Shown here one piece after another: positions 1-6,721 of a DNA stretch of 8,690 nucleotides. Origin of the DNA: an uncultured Nitrospinaceae bacterium (GTDB lineage: Bacteria; Nitrospinota; Nitrospinia; Nitrospinales; VA-1). The stretch lies in the NCBI GenBank assembly GCA_905182935.1, contig CAJJDL010000069.1, positions 1 to 8,690 on the forward strand, given 5' to 3'. The notes beneath the pieces were generated by a model. The model saw only the letters and a program-made list of their open reading frames with translations. It did no database searches and had not been told where the DNA came from. Positions within the stretch are counted from its first letter, which is position 1. Each line of letters opens with the position of its first letter. The translations under genes were made by a program, and so were the position numbers.

Positions 1-2
1 CG

Positions 3-110
3 AGTGCTTCAGGGACAAGGCCCCAGACGGCGATAGGGGGGGGGCGCCACGCCCATCAGGTGAGCTCAGATGGTATGGGTTTTGGAGGCGCAGGACGTGG
101 CATTAATTAA
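3..110 (+). CDS. 3' end of an unidentified plus-strand gene (partial)
   Basis: An open frame runs in from the left edge for 35 codons and ends at TAA 108-110. The peptide is glycine-rich, with the tail GMGFGGAGRGIN. The first 100 bases contain 66 G or C by my count, far above the rest of the window, and include a run of nine G at 36-44. The call rests mainly on position: a strong plus-strand terminator follows at 131-165, so some plus-strand transcript ends here. The next frame over (positions 2-103) is also open up to its own stop, so the reading frame is not certain, and one base error in the G run would swap them. The family is not recognisable from so short a tail. A structured RNA gene ending at the terminator is an alternative. 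Confidence 0.4.
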   Translation, partial: SASGTRPQTAIGGGRHAHQVSSDGMGFGGAGRGIN

Positions 111-130
111 AACTTTCTAAGTTTTATAAA

Positions 131-165
131 TGGGGTCAACCTTTTTGGGTTGGCCCTATTTTTTT
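131..165 (+). terminator. Rho-independent terminator of the plus-strand gene
   Basis: The arms GGGTCAACC (133-141) and GGTTGGCCC (148-156) form a 9-bp stem with one G-T wobble and a six-base loop. A further G-T and T-A pair can extend the base at 131-132/157-158. Seven T follow at 159-165. The T tract lies on the plus-strand side only, so it mainly stops rightward transcription from the left edge. A smaller AT-only hairpin (108-126) overlaps the stop codon just before it. Reading leftward, the same stem is followed only by ATTTAT, so it would be a weak terminator for the convergent hydrolase gene. Confidence 0.88.
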
Positions 166-374
166 ATTCCATAACCTAAACCAATTGAGGAGGTGTATGA
201 TTATTTATTATAAACGACTTTTTTAAAATATTTATAACGCCATATAGGGTGCTTGTAAATTAGTCGAGTTAGGTAAGTCGTTTCTCCTGTAAAAAATAAA
301 AACAAAATTCATAATACTGGGTAAGGCTAAATATAATAGGTTTTGGATGGTATTAATAATTGTCGTAGATACTA
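166..374. other. AT-rich intergenic region between convergent genes
   Basis: Together with the terminator this gives about 264 bases between the plus-strand stop (110) and the hydrolase stop (375). It holds no convincing gene. It does contain an excellent ribosome-binding sequence AGGAGGT (188-194) three to four bases before ATG 197, opening only a nine-codon frame (197-226). It also holds the inverted repeat described separately. The SGNH gene has no clear GC-rich terminator here; only an AT-only pair of arms, ATTAATA/TATTAAT, flanks its stop codon. Confidence 0.6.
212..283. repeat. 9-bp perfect inverted repeat
   Basis: AAACGACTT (212-220) is matched by its exact reverse complement AAGTCGTTT (275-283) with 54 bases between the arms. 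It lies between two convergent genes. The arms could close the base of a small RNA fold, or the match may be chance; no mobile-element terminal features or target duplications are visible. Confidence 0.4.
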
Positions 375-1805
375 TTAATTTTGATTATTTTTTATCCACT
401 CAAACATTGCTTCTCCAAAAATTCTATACCCATTTTCATTTAAATGACCATCGATAGGCCATCGTGTTTCCATCCCATTTTTTTTTGATTCATTTAAGGA
501 ATCAGATAAAGGAATGTAACCTATTCCATTTACCATACAATATTTTTTAAGAATTTCAGATAATAGATAACCTGGTAAACGTCCATGTTTAATAATATGC
601 GACGATGCATCAACAATAATAAACTTTGTGCCAGAATTAGTAATATTTTGGTTTAAGACGTCCAATACTTTTAAATTTACATAAATAGCAGACTCATAAT
701 TAGGGAAATTAATACTACCACTGAATAAATTATCCGTTATTCGAGGTGTAAATGTTTTGATTAACATTTTTAATTCATTTTTCATTATGAGTTCTGGATG
801 AAGCTTAGCGTTTAAATTTTTTAATCCTAACTTGATTTGTTTAAAGAGGTTCATTAAAAAAACCTTATGTTCCCGAATTCTTGTCCTATCCTCTCCAAAA
901 TAATTTTTAATTCTATCTTGCTGTAGGAAGACAAATTTCTCATATATCTGTTTTGTTGGGGGATAAAATTTTAGGTCTAATTTATTTAAAACTTGAGAGA
1001 TCTCAGTAATTTTATTTTTTGTAATAAGGTTTTTTAAAGAGCTTATTAAATGTAGATATTCTTTCTCTGTAGGAGTTGTAAAGTTTCCCGATTTAGAGTG
1101 GTGTATTTTTTGATCGACTAAATATTTATAAAAAGGGCTAAAGTTTAGGACTGTTAATGGCGATTGAAATTTGTCGCTTTTAGATCTCGTATTAAATATT
1201 GGACGTACATTAAGTATTTTTCTAGAGTCGACACTGTCAGTGATTGCGGATTGAGGGGCAATGGTTCTCCAGATATCACCTTCAAAAATAAATAGAAAAA
1301 TATAGTCTGGGTTGTACTTATTGGCATACTTACGGTAAGTAAGGTAGCTTTGCCCTATTCCAATTCCATCAATTCCAAAATTTAAAACCTCGTATGATTT
1401 ATTCCCGTTACCTTTTAGGTTTTGGTTAAGAAGGCTTTCCAACTTTTGTCCAGGTGTATTTTTAAATTCGACTTGCCTTGCCGACACAGAAGAATCACCC
1501 AATAAAGCAATTCTTTTTATACCATTAGGTTTTAAAATAGATCTATCATGATCTCTAAACCCCAGAGAGTTATGCTTGATCTGAACTTTAAATTCATTTT
1601 GATACCAATTGCTGCCAGTATGGGTATATTCCAAGTTTGGAGTCATCCTCCAACCAATGAACTCATCTGGAACTGCATATAAAGTTTCATGACCCGGGTT
1701 ATAAAAAGCATATGCTTTCCCTATAACTTCGATAAGGATTAATATGATTACTATGGTAAAAAATTGAGCGATCAATAACTTTGAAATTGAATTAAATTTT
1801 TTCAT
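375..1805 (-). CDS. Membrane-anchored/exported SGNH (GDSL-like) hydrolase family protein
   Basis: 476 aa. Residues about 9-28 are a strongly hydrophobic stretch after a short basic start (MKKFNSISK), so a signal anchor or signal peptide with the bulk in the periplasm is likely. A NSLGFRD motif at 79-85 is common ahead of the catalytic domain in this type of protein. Block I is LLGDSS (101-106) with candidate nucleophile Ser105. The FGIDGIGIGQ stretch (143-152) fits the block with the oxyanion glycine. FEGD (174-177) sits where a GxND block is expected, but the Asn is not present. The C-terminal block V is DGHLNENGY with Asp452 and His454. Members of the superfamily deacylate or acetylate sugars and lipids; the substrate here cannot be read, although an envelope glycan or exopolysaccharide role is plausible. 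No clear Shine-Dalgarno precedes the ATG. It is markedly more AT-rich than its neighbours (bases 961-1020 have only 12 G/C), suggesting an accessory gene added to the end of a conserved cluster. Confidence 0.82.
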   Translation of the reverse strand: MKKFNSISKLLIAQFFTIVIILILIEVIGKAYAFYNPGHETLYAVPDEFIGWRMTPNLEYTHTGSNWYQNEFKVQIKHNSLGFRDHDRSILKPNGIKRIALLGDSSVSARQVEFKNTPGQKLESLLNQNLKGNGNKSYEVLNFGIDGIGIGQSYLTYRKYANKYNPDYIFLFIFEGDIWRTIAPQSAITDSVDSRKILNVRPIFNTRSKSDKFQSPLTVLNFSPFYKYLVDQKIHHSKSGNFTTPTEKEYLHLISSLKNLITKNKITEISQVLNKLDLKFYPPTKQIYEKFVFLQQDRIKNYFGEDRTRIREHKVFLMNLFKQIKLGLKNLNAKLHPELIMKNELKMLIKTFTPRITDNLFSGSINFPNYESAIYVNLKVLDVLNQNITNSGTKFIIVDASSHIIKHGRLPGYLLSEILKKYCMVNGIGYIPLSDSLNESKKNGMETRWPIDGHLNENGYRIFGEAMFEWIKNNQN

Positions 1806-1846
1806 TAAGCGTCTATTTAGATTTTAATCGAATGACAGTTGACTTG

Positions 1847-1862
1847 CCGATATCTTTATCGG
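1847..1862. repeat. Small perfect stem-loop/operator-like inverted repeat upstream of the hydrolase
   Basis: On the minus strand CCGATA (1862-1857), loop AAGA, TATCGG (1852-1847) forms a perfect 6-bp palindrome in the 88-base gap between ispF and the hydrolase. Neither strand carries a T run right after it, so it is not a standard terminator. It could be a protein-binding site or an RNA hairpin that separates ispF from the downstream gene. Confidence 0.4.
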
Positions 1863-1893
1863 TATTCAAAAATAAAAGGTTGGCAACTAGAAA

Positions 1894-2370
1894 CTATTTA
1901 GTTTGTAGAAGAACGACAGCGTAAGCGGATATACCTTCTTCGCGTCCCGTAAATCCGAGGTTTTCGGTTGTTGTAGCTTTGATGTTGACTTGGTCGGAAT
2001 GAATTTTTAGGCATTCTGCGATATTACTAGTCATTGCTTGAATATGTGGGGCGAGTTTGGGTTGTTGCGCAACGATCGTGGTATCGATATTGGTAATCTG
2101 GTAACCACGTGCAGCAACAATTTTTTCAGTTTCTTCTAATAATACTAGACTGGACACGCCTTTCCATTGATCGTCTGTATCGGGGAAGTGTTTTCCGAGA
2201 TCACCTGCACCAGAAGCCCCTAGTAGAGAATCGCACAATGCGTGACAAAGTACATCAGCATCAGAATGCCCATCAAGCCCTAAAATATGCGGGATGTTGA
2301 CGCCACCGAGAATAAGTTTGCGTCCTTCGACCAGACGATGAACATCGTATCCGTTTCCTATCCGGTACAT
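1894..2370 (-). CDS. ispF: 2-C-methyl-D-erythritol 2,4-cyclodiphosphate synthase (IspF)
   Basis: 158 aa, the usual length. It catalyses the fifth MEP-pathway step, cyclising CDP-methylerythritol 2-phosphate to MEcPP with release of CMP, as a cytosolic homotrimer with a zinc ion at each subunit interface. Visible motifs: GYDVH (7-11), giving metal ligands Asp9 and His11; GHSDADV (34-40); the third zinc ligand His43 in [18 protein letters not shown] (56-66); and [16 protein letters not shown] (131-146) with the conserved Thr run and Glu136. All key residues are intact. The start matches the family (MRIGxGYDVH-like). Only 21 bases separate it from the dxr stop, and that spacer reads CCTCC rather than a ribosome-binding site on the coding strand, so translation probably depends on coupling to dxr. 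Placing ispF directly after dxr groups two MEP enzymes; IspD, its common partner, is not in the window. Confidence 0.97.
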   Translation of the reverse strand: MYRIGNGYDVHRLVEGRKLILGGVNIPHILGLDGHSDADVLCHALCDSLLGASGAGDLGKHFPDTDDQWKGVSSLVLLEETEKIVAARGYQITNIDTTIVAQQPKLAPHIQAMTSNIAECLKIHSDQVNIKATTTENLGFTGREEGISAYAVVLLQTK

Positions 2371-2391
2371 AATTAAATAGATATTTGGAGG

Positions 2392-3543
2392 TTAATGTAT
2401 TACCGTGATCAATTTTTTTACTTCTTTGCGAGCCCAACGGTCTGCCAAGAGAACATCTTCTAACGAATCTATATTGTGGGATTTATGATTATTCATAGCC
2501 ATTCTAATGATTTCGGAAATATCTTTAAAAGGAATCTTTTCGTCAAGGAAAGCCTGCACTGCGACTTCGTTTGCGGCATTGAGTACGGCTGGCATGCTAT
2601 GTCCTGCCTCTAACGCTTCTTGAGCTAGCTTGATGCAGGGGAATTTTTCATAATCAGGTTCTTCGAAAGTTAATTGTTTGATTGCGGCGAGATCCAATGA
2701 AGGCAATGTACATTCTATTCGATCAGGATAGGTCAAGGCATATGCAATTGGCACCCGCATATCAGGTATCCCTAGCTGAGCAATAATGGAGGTATCAACA
2801 AATTCAATCATCGAATGGATGATACTTTGTGGATGCACAATTATTTCAACACAGGTATCGAGTCCAAATAACCATTTTGCTTCAATATACTCTAGACCTT
2901 TGTTCATCATCGTTGCCGAATCGATGGTTATTTTTGCTCCCATTTTCCAGTTGGGATGATTGAGAGCTTCTTTAACAGTAACGTTTCTCATCTGCTCTTT
3001 TGTAAAAGTTCGGAATGGCCCTCCGGACCCTGTAAGAACAATTTTCTTTATGAGCTCTTTTTTTTCCCCGTTAAGAGCCTGTAGAATTGCGCTATGTTCA
3101 CTATCGATAGGAATAAGGTTTGCTTTACCATTTGTTTCACGGAGTACTAGTTCCCCTGCAATAACCAGAGTTTCTTTGTTAGCCAGAGCAAGGTCCTTGC
3201 CTGATTGAATTGCGGCTAAGGAAGGAACCAATCCTGCACTGCCAACTATGGCAGAGACCACTAGTGATGATTCGGGGTGGGTAGCGACCTTGAGAGAACC
3301 CTCTTCTCCACAAAGAATTTCAACATCCTCATCTTGGAGTAACTCTTTAAGCAAGCTAACCTTAGAAAGGTTGAAAACAGAAATAAGGGAGGGTTTAAAT
3401 TCTTTAACCTGTTGAGCAAATAGTTCAACATTGTTTCCTGCGGCCATCGCGGAAACAGAGAAACGATTTCTATTTTGACGGACAACATCAAGAGTATTTA
3501 CTCCGATCGAACCAGTGGACCCCAAAAGCGAAATCATTTTCAT
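2392..3543 (-). CDS. dxr: 1-deoxy-D-xylulose 5-phosphate reductoisomerase (Dxr/IspC)
   Basis: 383 aa from the chosen ATG. It converts DXP to 2-C-methyl-D-erythritol 4-phosphate with NADPH and a divalent metal, the committed step of the MEP pathway; it is the known target of fosmidomycin. Motifs in order: NADPH-binding GSTGSIG (8-14); ALANKET (119-125); PIDSEHSA (145-152) with metal ligands Asp147 and Glu149; TGSGGPFR (171-178) with Ser173; NHPNWKMG (195-202) with His196; MMNKGLE (212-218) with Asn214, Lys215 and metal ligand Glu218; VHPQSIIHSM; and NAANEVAV near the C-terminus. These match the E. coli active-site set. Start choice: ATG 3543 gives MKMISLLGSTG, like family members. A TTG at 3549 is better spaced from a weak AGGT (about seven bases), and ATG 3537 is also possible, so the N-terminus is uncertain by two residues either way. 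In many proteobacteria rseP follows dxr; here ispF does. Confidence 0.97.
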   Translation of the reverse strand: MKMISLLGSTGSIGVNTLDVVRQNRNRFSVSAMAAGNNVELFAQQVKEFKPSLISVFNLSKVSLLKELLQDEDVEILCGEEGSLKVATHPESSLVVSAIVGSAGLVPSLAAIQSGKDLALANKETLVIAGELVLRETNGKANLIPIDSEHSAILQALNGEKKELIKKIVLTGSGGPFRTFTKEQMRNVTVKEALNHPNWKMGAKITIDSATMMNKGLEYIEAKWLFGLDTCVEIIVHPQSIIHSMIEFVDTSIIAQLGIPDMRVPIAYALTYPDRIECTLPSLDLAAIKQLTFEEPDYEKFPCIKLAQEALEAGHSMPAVLNAANEVAVQAFLDEKIPFKDISEIIRMAMNNHKSHNIDSLEDVLLADRWARKEVKKLITVIH

Positions 3544-3608
3544 CAGCAAATATCAACCTATGACTTAATAAGATTAATTTAAAATCGTTTTGTTTGAATA
3601 AAAACGTA

Positions 3609-4400
3609 TTAAATAATAAAGAACTTAAAATAACAATAAAATACAGGTCCAGCAAATAATAGGCTATCAATACGATCTAAAACACCACCGTGACCAGGAA
3701 GAATATTTCCAGAATCCTTAATACCTGCCTGACGTTTTAACAGAGACTCTGCTAGGTCACCGAATTGCCCAATAATACCGCAAATAAAGGCCACAAGTAA
3801 ACAATGTCCCATCATTATATGATCTAAAAATGAAAATCCGGCAATAAGTCCGGCGGTTAAACTTCCTGCAAGACCGGCAATGGCACCTTCTACAGTTTTA
3901 TTCGGACTTACCATAGGTGCCATTGGAGTTTTGCCAAAGTTTTTCCCCCAATAGTACGCTGCAATATCTCCTAGCCACGTAATAAGAAATAGAAAAAGAA
4001 TTAGAAGATTACCACCTTCAAAATTACGGATGAGCAAATAACATCCTCCCAGGCCCGCAATATAAAGAATTCCGAAAAGGGTGAATGAAATTTGATCTAT
4101 GGCTGTCTTAACGTTATCTTCCTGAAAAAACCATACCCCAAAAAGAGTTACACTTGTCGCAAGGCCCCATTCCACCATGAAAGCGGCATCAAAATAAAAA
4201 CTAGCAAGTAAGATAACACTCAATACCATGCCAAGAATGGGGAATCCACGAATTCCTACCAGATCAATAATCTTAAAATATTCATACACTCCAGTGATCG
4301 TAACGATACCTACAAAAAAAAGAAATAGAGGAGGGGAACCGAAATATACAATTCCTACAACAGTTGGAACCGCTATGAAGCCTGTTAATAGTCGTTTCAA
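3609..4400 (-). CDS. cdsA: Phosphatidate cytidylyltransferase (CDP-diacylglycerol synthase)
   Basis: 263 aa inner-membrane enzyme that makes CDP-diacylglycerol from CTP and phosphatidic acid, the branch point for phosphatidylglycerol, cardiolipin and phosphatidylethanolamine. Most of the chain is hydrophobic, with roughly seven to eight membrane segments. The CdsA signature is complete: TWLGDIAAYYWGK (141-153), SPNKTVEG (165-172), and GQFGDLAESLLKRQAG (211-226) followed by IKDSG (227-231) and PGHGGVLDRIDS (235-246), which carries the acidic residues that bind metal and CTP. The start codon is TTG, not ATG. An in-frame stop lies six bases upstream of it, no in-frame ATG follows near the N-terminus, and a purine-rich GAGAG sits about six bases before it. 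The first residues (MKRLLTGFIAVP) match the family start. It lies 133 bases after uppS and 59 bases before dxr. Confidence 0.96.
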   Translation of the reverse strand: MKRLLTGFIAVPTVVGIVYFGSPPLFLFFVGIVTITGVYEYFKIIDLVGIRGFPILGMVLSVILLASFYFDAAFMVEWGLATSVTLFGVWFFQEDNVKTAIDQISFTLFGILYIAGLGGCYLLIRNFEGGNLLILFLFLITWLGDIAAYYWGKNFGKTPMAPMVSPNKTVEGAIAGLAGSLTAGLIAGFSFLDHIMMGHCLLVAFICGIIGQFGDLAESLLKRQAGIKDSGNILPGHGGVLDRIDSLLFAGPVFYCYFKFFII

Positions 4401-4451
4401 TGATTACTCTCTATCATAGTTATTAATAAAAGAGGATTGCTAAACAATGGA

Positions 4452-4480
4452 GTTACATATATTTTATAAAGTTTTGTAAA
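4452..4480 (-). promoter_or_regulatory. Possible internal promoter upstream of cdsA
   Basis: On the minus strand TTTACA (4480-4475, five of six matches to the -35 consensus) is separated by 17 bases from TGTAAC (4457-4452, four of six to the -10 consensus) in the 133-base uppS-cdsA gap. The gap is very AT-rich, so chance matches are likely. A weak CAAGA/TCTTG hairpin (4526-4514) just after the uppS stop may mark partial termination before it. Confidence 0.25.
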
Positions 4481-4533
4481 AACTCAATGCATTACTGCCT
4501 CTAAAATAAGATGCAAGAAAATCTTGGTGAAAA

Positions 4534-5301
4534 TTATGATTTTAAAATTTGTTCATGAGTCATACCAAATCTTCTTTCGCGTCCTTGAAAGTCAATGATC
4601 GCATGCAGTAGGTCATCTTCTTTAAACTCAGGCCACAGTACTTTTGTGTAATATAACTCGGTATAAGCGATCTGATACAAAAGAAAATTACTTATACGCA
4701 TTTCTCCACTGGTTCTTATTAATAGGTCTAGGTCAGGAAGAGTATTAGTATGAAGATAGTTTTCAAAAACAGAGTAGTTAATATCATCTATACGTAGTTC
4801 ACCAGAAACTACCTTGACCGCAATCTGTCGAACCGCATTTAAAATTTCTTGACGTCCCCCATAACTCAATGCGAGCGTAAGAATCATACCATTACAGTTT
4901 TTTGTAAATTCAATTGCATGCGTTAAAATTTTTTGAATTTCTTCTGGTAGTTCTTCGACTTGGCCGATGGTATTAAAGCGAATATTTTCACTTTTCATTC
5001 TATCTAATTCTTTACTTAGGTAATGGTCCAGGATTTTCATTAGAGCATTTATTTCAACTGGCGGGCGATTCCAATTTTCATCGGAAAAGGAGTATAGCGT
5101 AAGGGCTTGTATCCCTAGTTTTCGAGATAAGCTTACAATCCGATCTACAGATTTAACTCCCTGCCAATGACCTTGAATCCTGGGGAGAAAGTTTTTCTTT
5201 GCCCAGCGTCCATTGCCATCCATTATAATAGCGATATGCTGCGGGATTTGAGCTAGGTCTATTTTTTCAAGTAATGGTGAGTCTATCGAAGTAAGATCCA
5301 T
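4534..5301 (-). CDS. uppS: Undecaprenyl diphosphate synthase, cis-prenyltransferase (UppS/IspU)
   Basis: 255 aa, normal length. A cytosolic, membrane-associated homodimer that adds eight IPP units to farnesyl diphosphate to form the C55 carrier used for peptidoglycan and O-antigen. Motifs: HIAIIMDGNGRWA (22-34) with the metal-binding catalytic Asp28; GHWQGVK (44-50); LTLYSFSDENWNRP (67-80); LSYGGRQEI (145-153); the IPP-binding stretch LIRTSGEMRISNFL (194-207); LWPEF (222-226); and FQGRERRFG (238-246). All are the canonical cis-prenyltransferase regions, and the fold is unlike trans-prenyltransferases. The ATG is fixed by an in-frame stop nine bases upstream, but no Shine-Dalgarno is visible before it. 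It follows frr after 136 bases and uses the product of the MEP pathway to which the downstream dxr and ispF belong. Confidence 0.97.
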   Translation of the reverse strand: MDLTSIDSPLLEKIDLAQIPQHIAIIMDGNGRWAKKNFLPRIQGHWQGVKSVDRIVSLSRKLGIQALTLYSFSDENWNRPPVEINALMKILDHYLSKELDRMKSENIRFNTIGQVEELPEEIQKILTHAIEFTKNCNGMILTLALSYGGRQEILNAVRQIAVKVVSGELRIDDINYSVFENYLHTNTLPDLDLLIRTSGEMRISNFLLYQIAYTELYYTKVLWPEFKEDDLLHAIIDFQGRERRFGMTHEQILKS

Positions 5302-5411
5302 CAGAATTATAGGTGTAAAATTTATATATTTGTGGAAATTGGCTCTTCAGGTTCAAAAGTACATTGAAATAAAATTTGGTAGTATTTTTTAGGCCATACA
5401 GTTGCATGTTA

Positions 5412-5441
5412 ATTATATAAGCATAATAGCGCAGCCGTTAA
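5412..5441 (-). promoter_or_regulatory. Possible internal promoter for uppS-cdsA-dxr-ispF
   Basis: On the minus strand a perfect -10 hexamer TATAAT (5417-5412) lies 18 bases after TTAACG (5441-5436), which matches four of six -35 positions and overlaps the frr stop codon. It sits in the 136-base frr-uppS gap, about 110 bases before the uppS ATG. This would let the envelope-lipid genes be read apart from the translation-factor genes. AT-rich context lowers the weight of the match. Confidence 0.35.
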
Positions 5442-5992
5442 ACGTTAAGAATATCTTTTTCTTTTATTTCGGACAATTTTTCGGCATCTTTGATACATTC
5501 GTCAGTAATTTTCTGTAATTTTTCAAGCCCTTTTTTTCCGTCATCTTCAGAAATCACATGATCTTTTTCCATGGTTTTAAGCTTCTCATTAAAATCACGA
5601 CGCACATTACGAATTGCAATCTTACCTTCTTCTGTATATTTTTTGAGAACCTTAACTAGTTGCTGCCGCCTTTCTCCGGTTAGTGGAGGAATATTTAGTC
5701 GTATGATACTACCATCATTGTTTGGAGTCAGACCAAGGTCAGACCCCGAAATAGCTTTTTCAAGATCCTTAAGTATTGAAACATCATAAGGTTGGATTGT
5801 AATAGTTTGGCTGTCCGGCACACCCAGTGTTGCTAACTGATTAAGAAGTGTTGGTGTACCATAATAGTCTACTTTAATTCCATCAAGAATTGCACCATTG
5901 GCACTTCCCGTACGTAATTTTGAAAGCTCCTGACGTAAGTGATCCAAAGAATTATTCATCTTTCTTTCGCAGTCTTTGAATAAATTTTCCAT
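5438..5992 (-). CDS. frr: Ribosome recycling factor
   Basis: 184 aa, standard size. With EF-G it splits the post-termination complex so that ribosomal subunits can be reused. The two-domain layout is clear: a helical arm (about 1-30 and 105-184) and a small beta domain between. Diagnostic stretches are LRTGSAN (26-32), VDYYGTPTLLNQLA (41-54), GSIIRLNIPPLTGERR (94-109) and IAIRNVRRDFNEK (125-137). The pyrH stop TAA is immediately followed by this ATG with no gap, and an AGGAG (6008-6004) inside the pyrH end is 11 bases upstream, so coupled translation with pyrH is expected. The pyrH-frr pairing is among the most conserved in bacteria. Confidence 0.98.
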   Translation of the reverse strand: MENLFKDCERKMNNSLDHLRQELSKLRTGSANGAILDGIKVDYYGTPTLLNQLATLGVPDSQTITIQPYDVSILKDLEKAISGSDLGLTPNNDGSIIRLNIPPLTGERRQQLVKVLKKYTEEGKIAIRNVRRDFNEKLKTMEKDHVISEDDGKKGLEKLQKITDECIKDAEKLSEIKEKDILNV

Positions 5993-6718
5993 TTATAAAT
6001 CAACTCCTACTCTAGTTCCAAGGGCTTCACCCATGAGGACTCTTTTAATGCTACTTTTCTCACGAATATTAAAAATAATCATTGGTAGTTTATTATCCAT
6101 ACACAATGATACGGATGTTGAATCCATTACCTTCAGTCCTTTTTTTAAAATTTCCAAGTAATTTAACTGGTCAAATTTAACCGCAGAATCATCGATCATT
6201 GGATCGGCCGAATAAATACCATCTACTTTGGTTGCTTTAAAAATAACATCGGCCCCTATTTCGATGGCGCGCAAAGATGCGGCAGTATCCGTAGTAAAAT
6301 AAGGATTACCTGTTCCTGCAGCAAAAATAACTACACGGCCTTTTTCTAGATGCCGAATAGCTCTTCTCCTAATGTAAGGCTCAGCAACTTGAGGAATCTC
6401 CATGGCGGATTGAACGCGGGTTTGTATACCGACATCCTCTAGGGCATGTTGCAAAGCTAACCCGTTAATAATTGTAGAAAGCATACCCATGTAGTCGCCT
6501 GTTACACGTTCCATCCCTAGTTTACTGGCAGTAGCTCCACGAAAAATATTACCACCACCAATAACAATAGCTATCTCTACACCTAAATTTTTTCCATCAA
6601 GAACTTCGTTCGCAAGATTTTTAATGGCTCCAACGTCAATACCAAAGTCACCATCTTGCTCAGCAAGACTTTCGCCACTTAATTTAAGCAGGACTCTTTT
6701 GTATACCGACTTATTCAT
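5993..6718 (-). CDS. pyrH: Uridylate (UMP) kinase
   Basis: 241 aa. Bacterial hexameric UMP kinase of the amino-acid-kinase fold, unrelated to eukaryotic UMP/CMP kinases. It converts UMP to UDP with ATP in pyrimidine synthesis and in the family is typically activated by GTP and inhibited by UTP. Motifs: LKLSGESL (11-18); GGGNIFRG (54-61); GDYMGMLST (74-82); [13 protein letters not shown] (135-147); [10 protein letters not shown] (164-173); and [12 protein letters not shown] (198-209). The ATG comes three bases after the tsf stop with no evident Shine-Dalgarno, implying re-initiation by ribosomes finishing tsf. The last codon runs straight into frr. Confidence 0.98.
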   Translation of the reverse strand: MNKSVYKRVLLKLSGESLAEQDGDFGIDVGAIKNLANEVLDGKNLGVEIAIVIGGGNIFRGATASKLGMERVTGDYMGMLSTIINGLALQHALEDVGIQTRVQSAMEIPQVAEPYIRRRAIRHLEKGRVVIFAAGTGNPYFTTDTAASLRAIEIGADVIFKATKVDGIYSADPMIDDSAVKFDQLNYLEILKKGLKVMDSTSVSLCMDNKLPMIIFNIREKSSIKRVLMGEALGTRVGVDL

Positions 6719-6721
6719 ATT

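Noticed and set aside
59..105. tRNA-like stretch resembling a D-arm (AGCTCAGATGGTA)
   Set aside because: No matching D-stem partner, anticodon arm or T-loop consensus follows, and no acceptor stem can be formed.
2387..2463. Plus-strand GGAGG followed by ATG 2395 and a 22-codon frame
   Set aside because: It lies antisense to the dxr 3' end, has a spacing of only three bases, and ends within dxr; best seen as chance in the dxr-ispF spacer.
2960..3208. Plus-strand open frame inside dxr (82 codons)
   Set aside because: It is the complement of the well-supported dxr coding sequence, with no start signal or recognisable protein; same reasoning applies to the other opposite-strand frames in rpsB, tsf, frr, pyrH and ispF.
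3261..3670. Minus-strand frames of 60 and 76 codons overlapping dxr and the cdsA-dxr junction
   Set aside because: They are out-of-frame shadows of dxr and cdsA, with no family resemblance.
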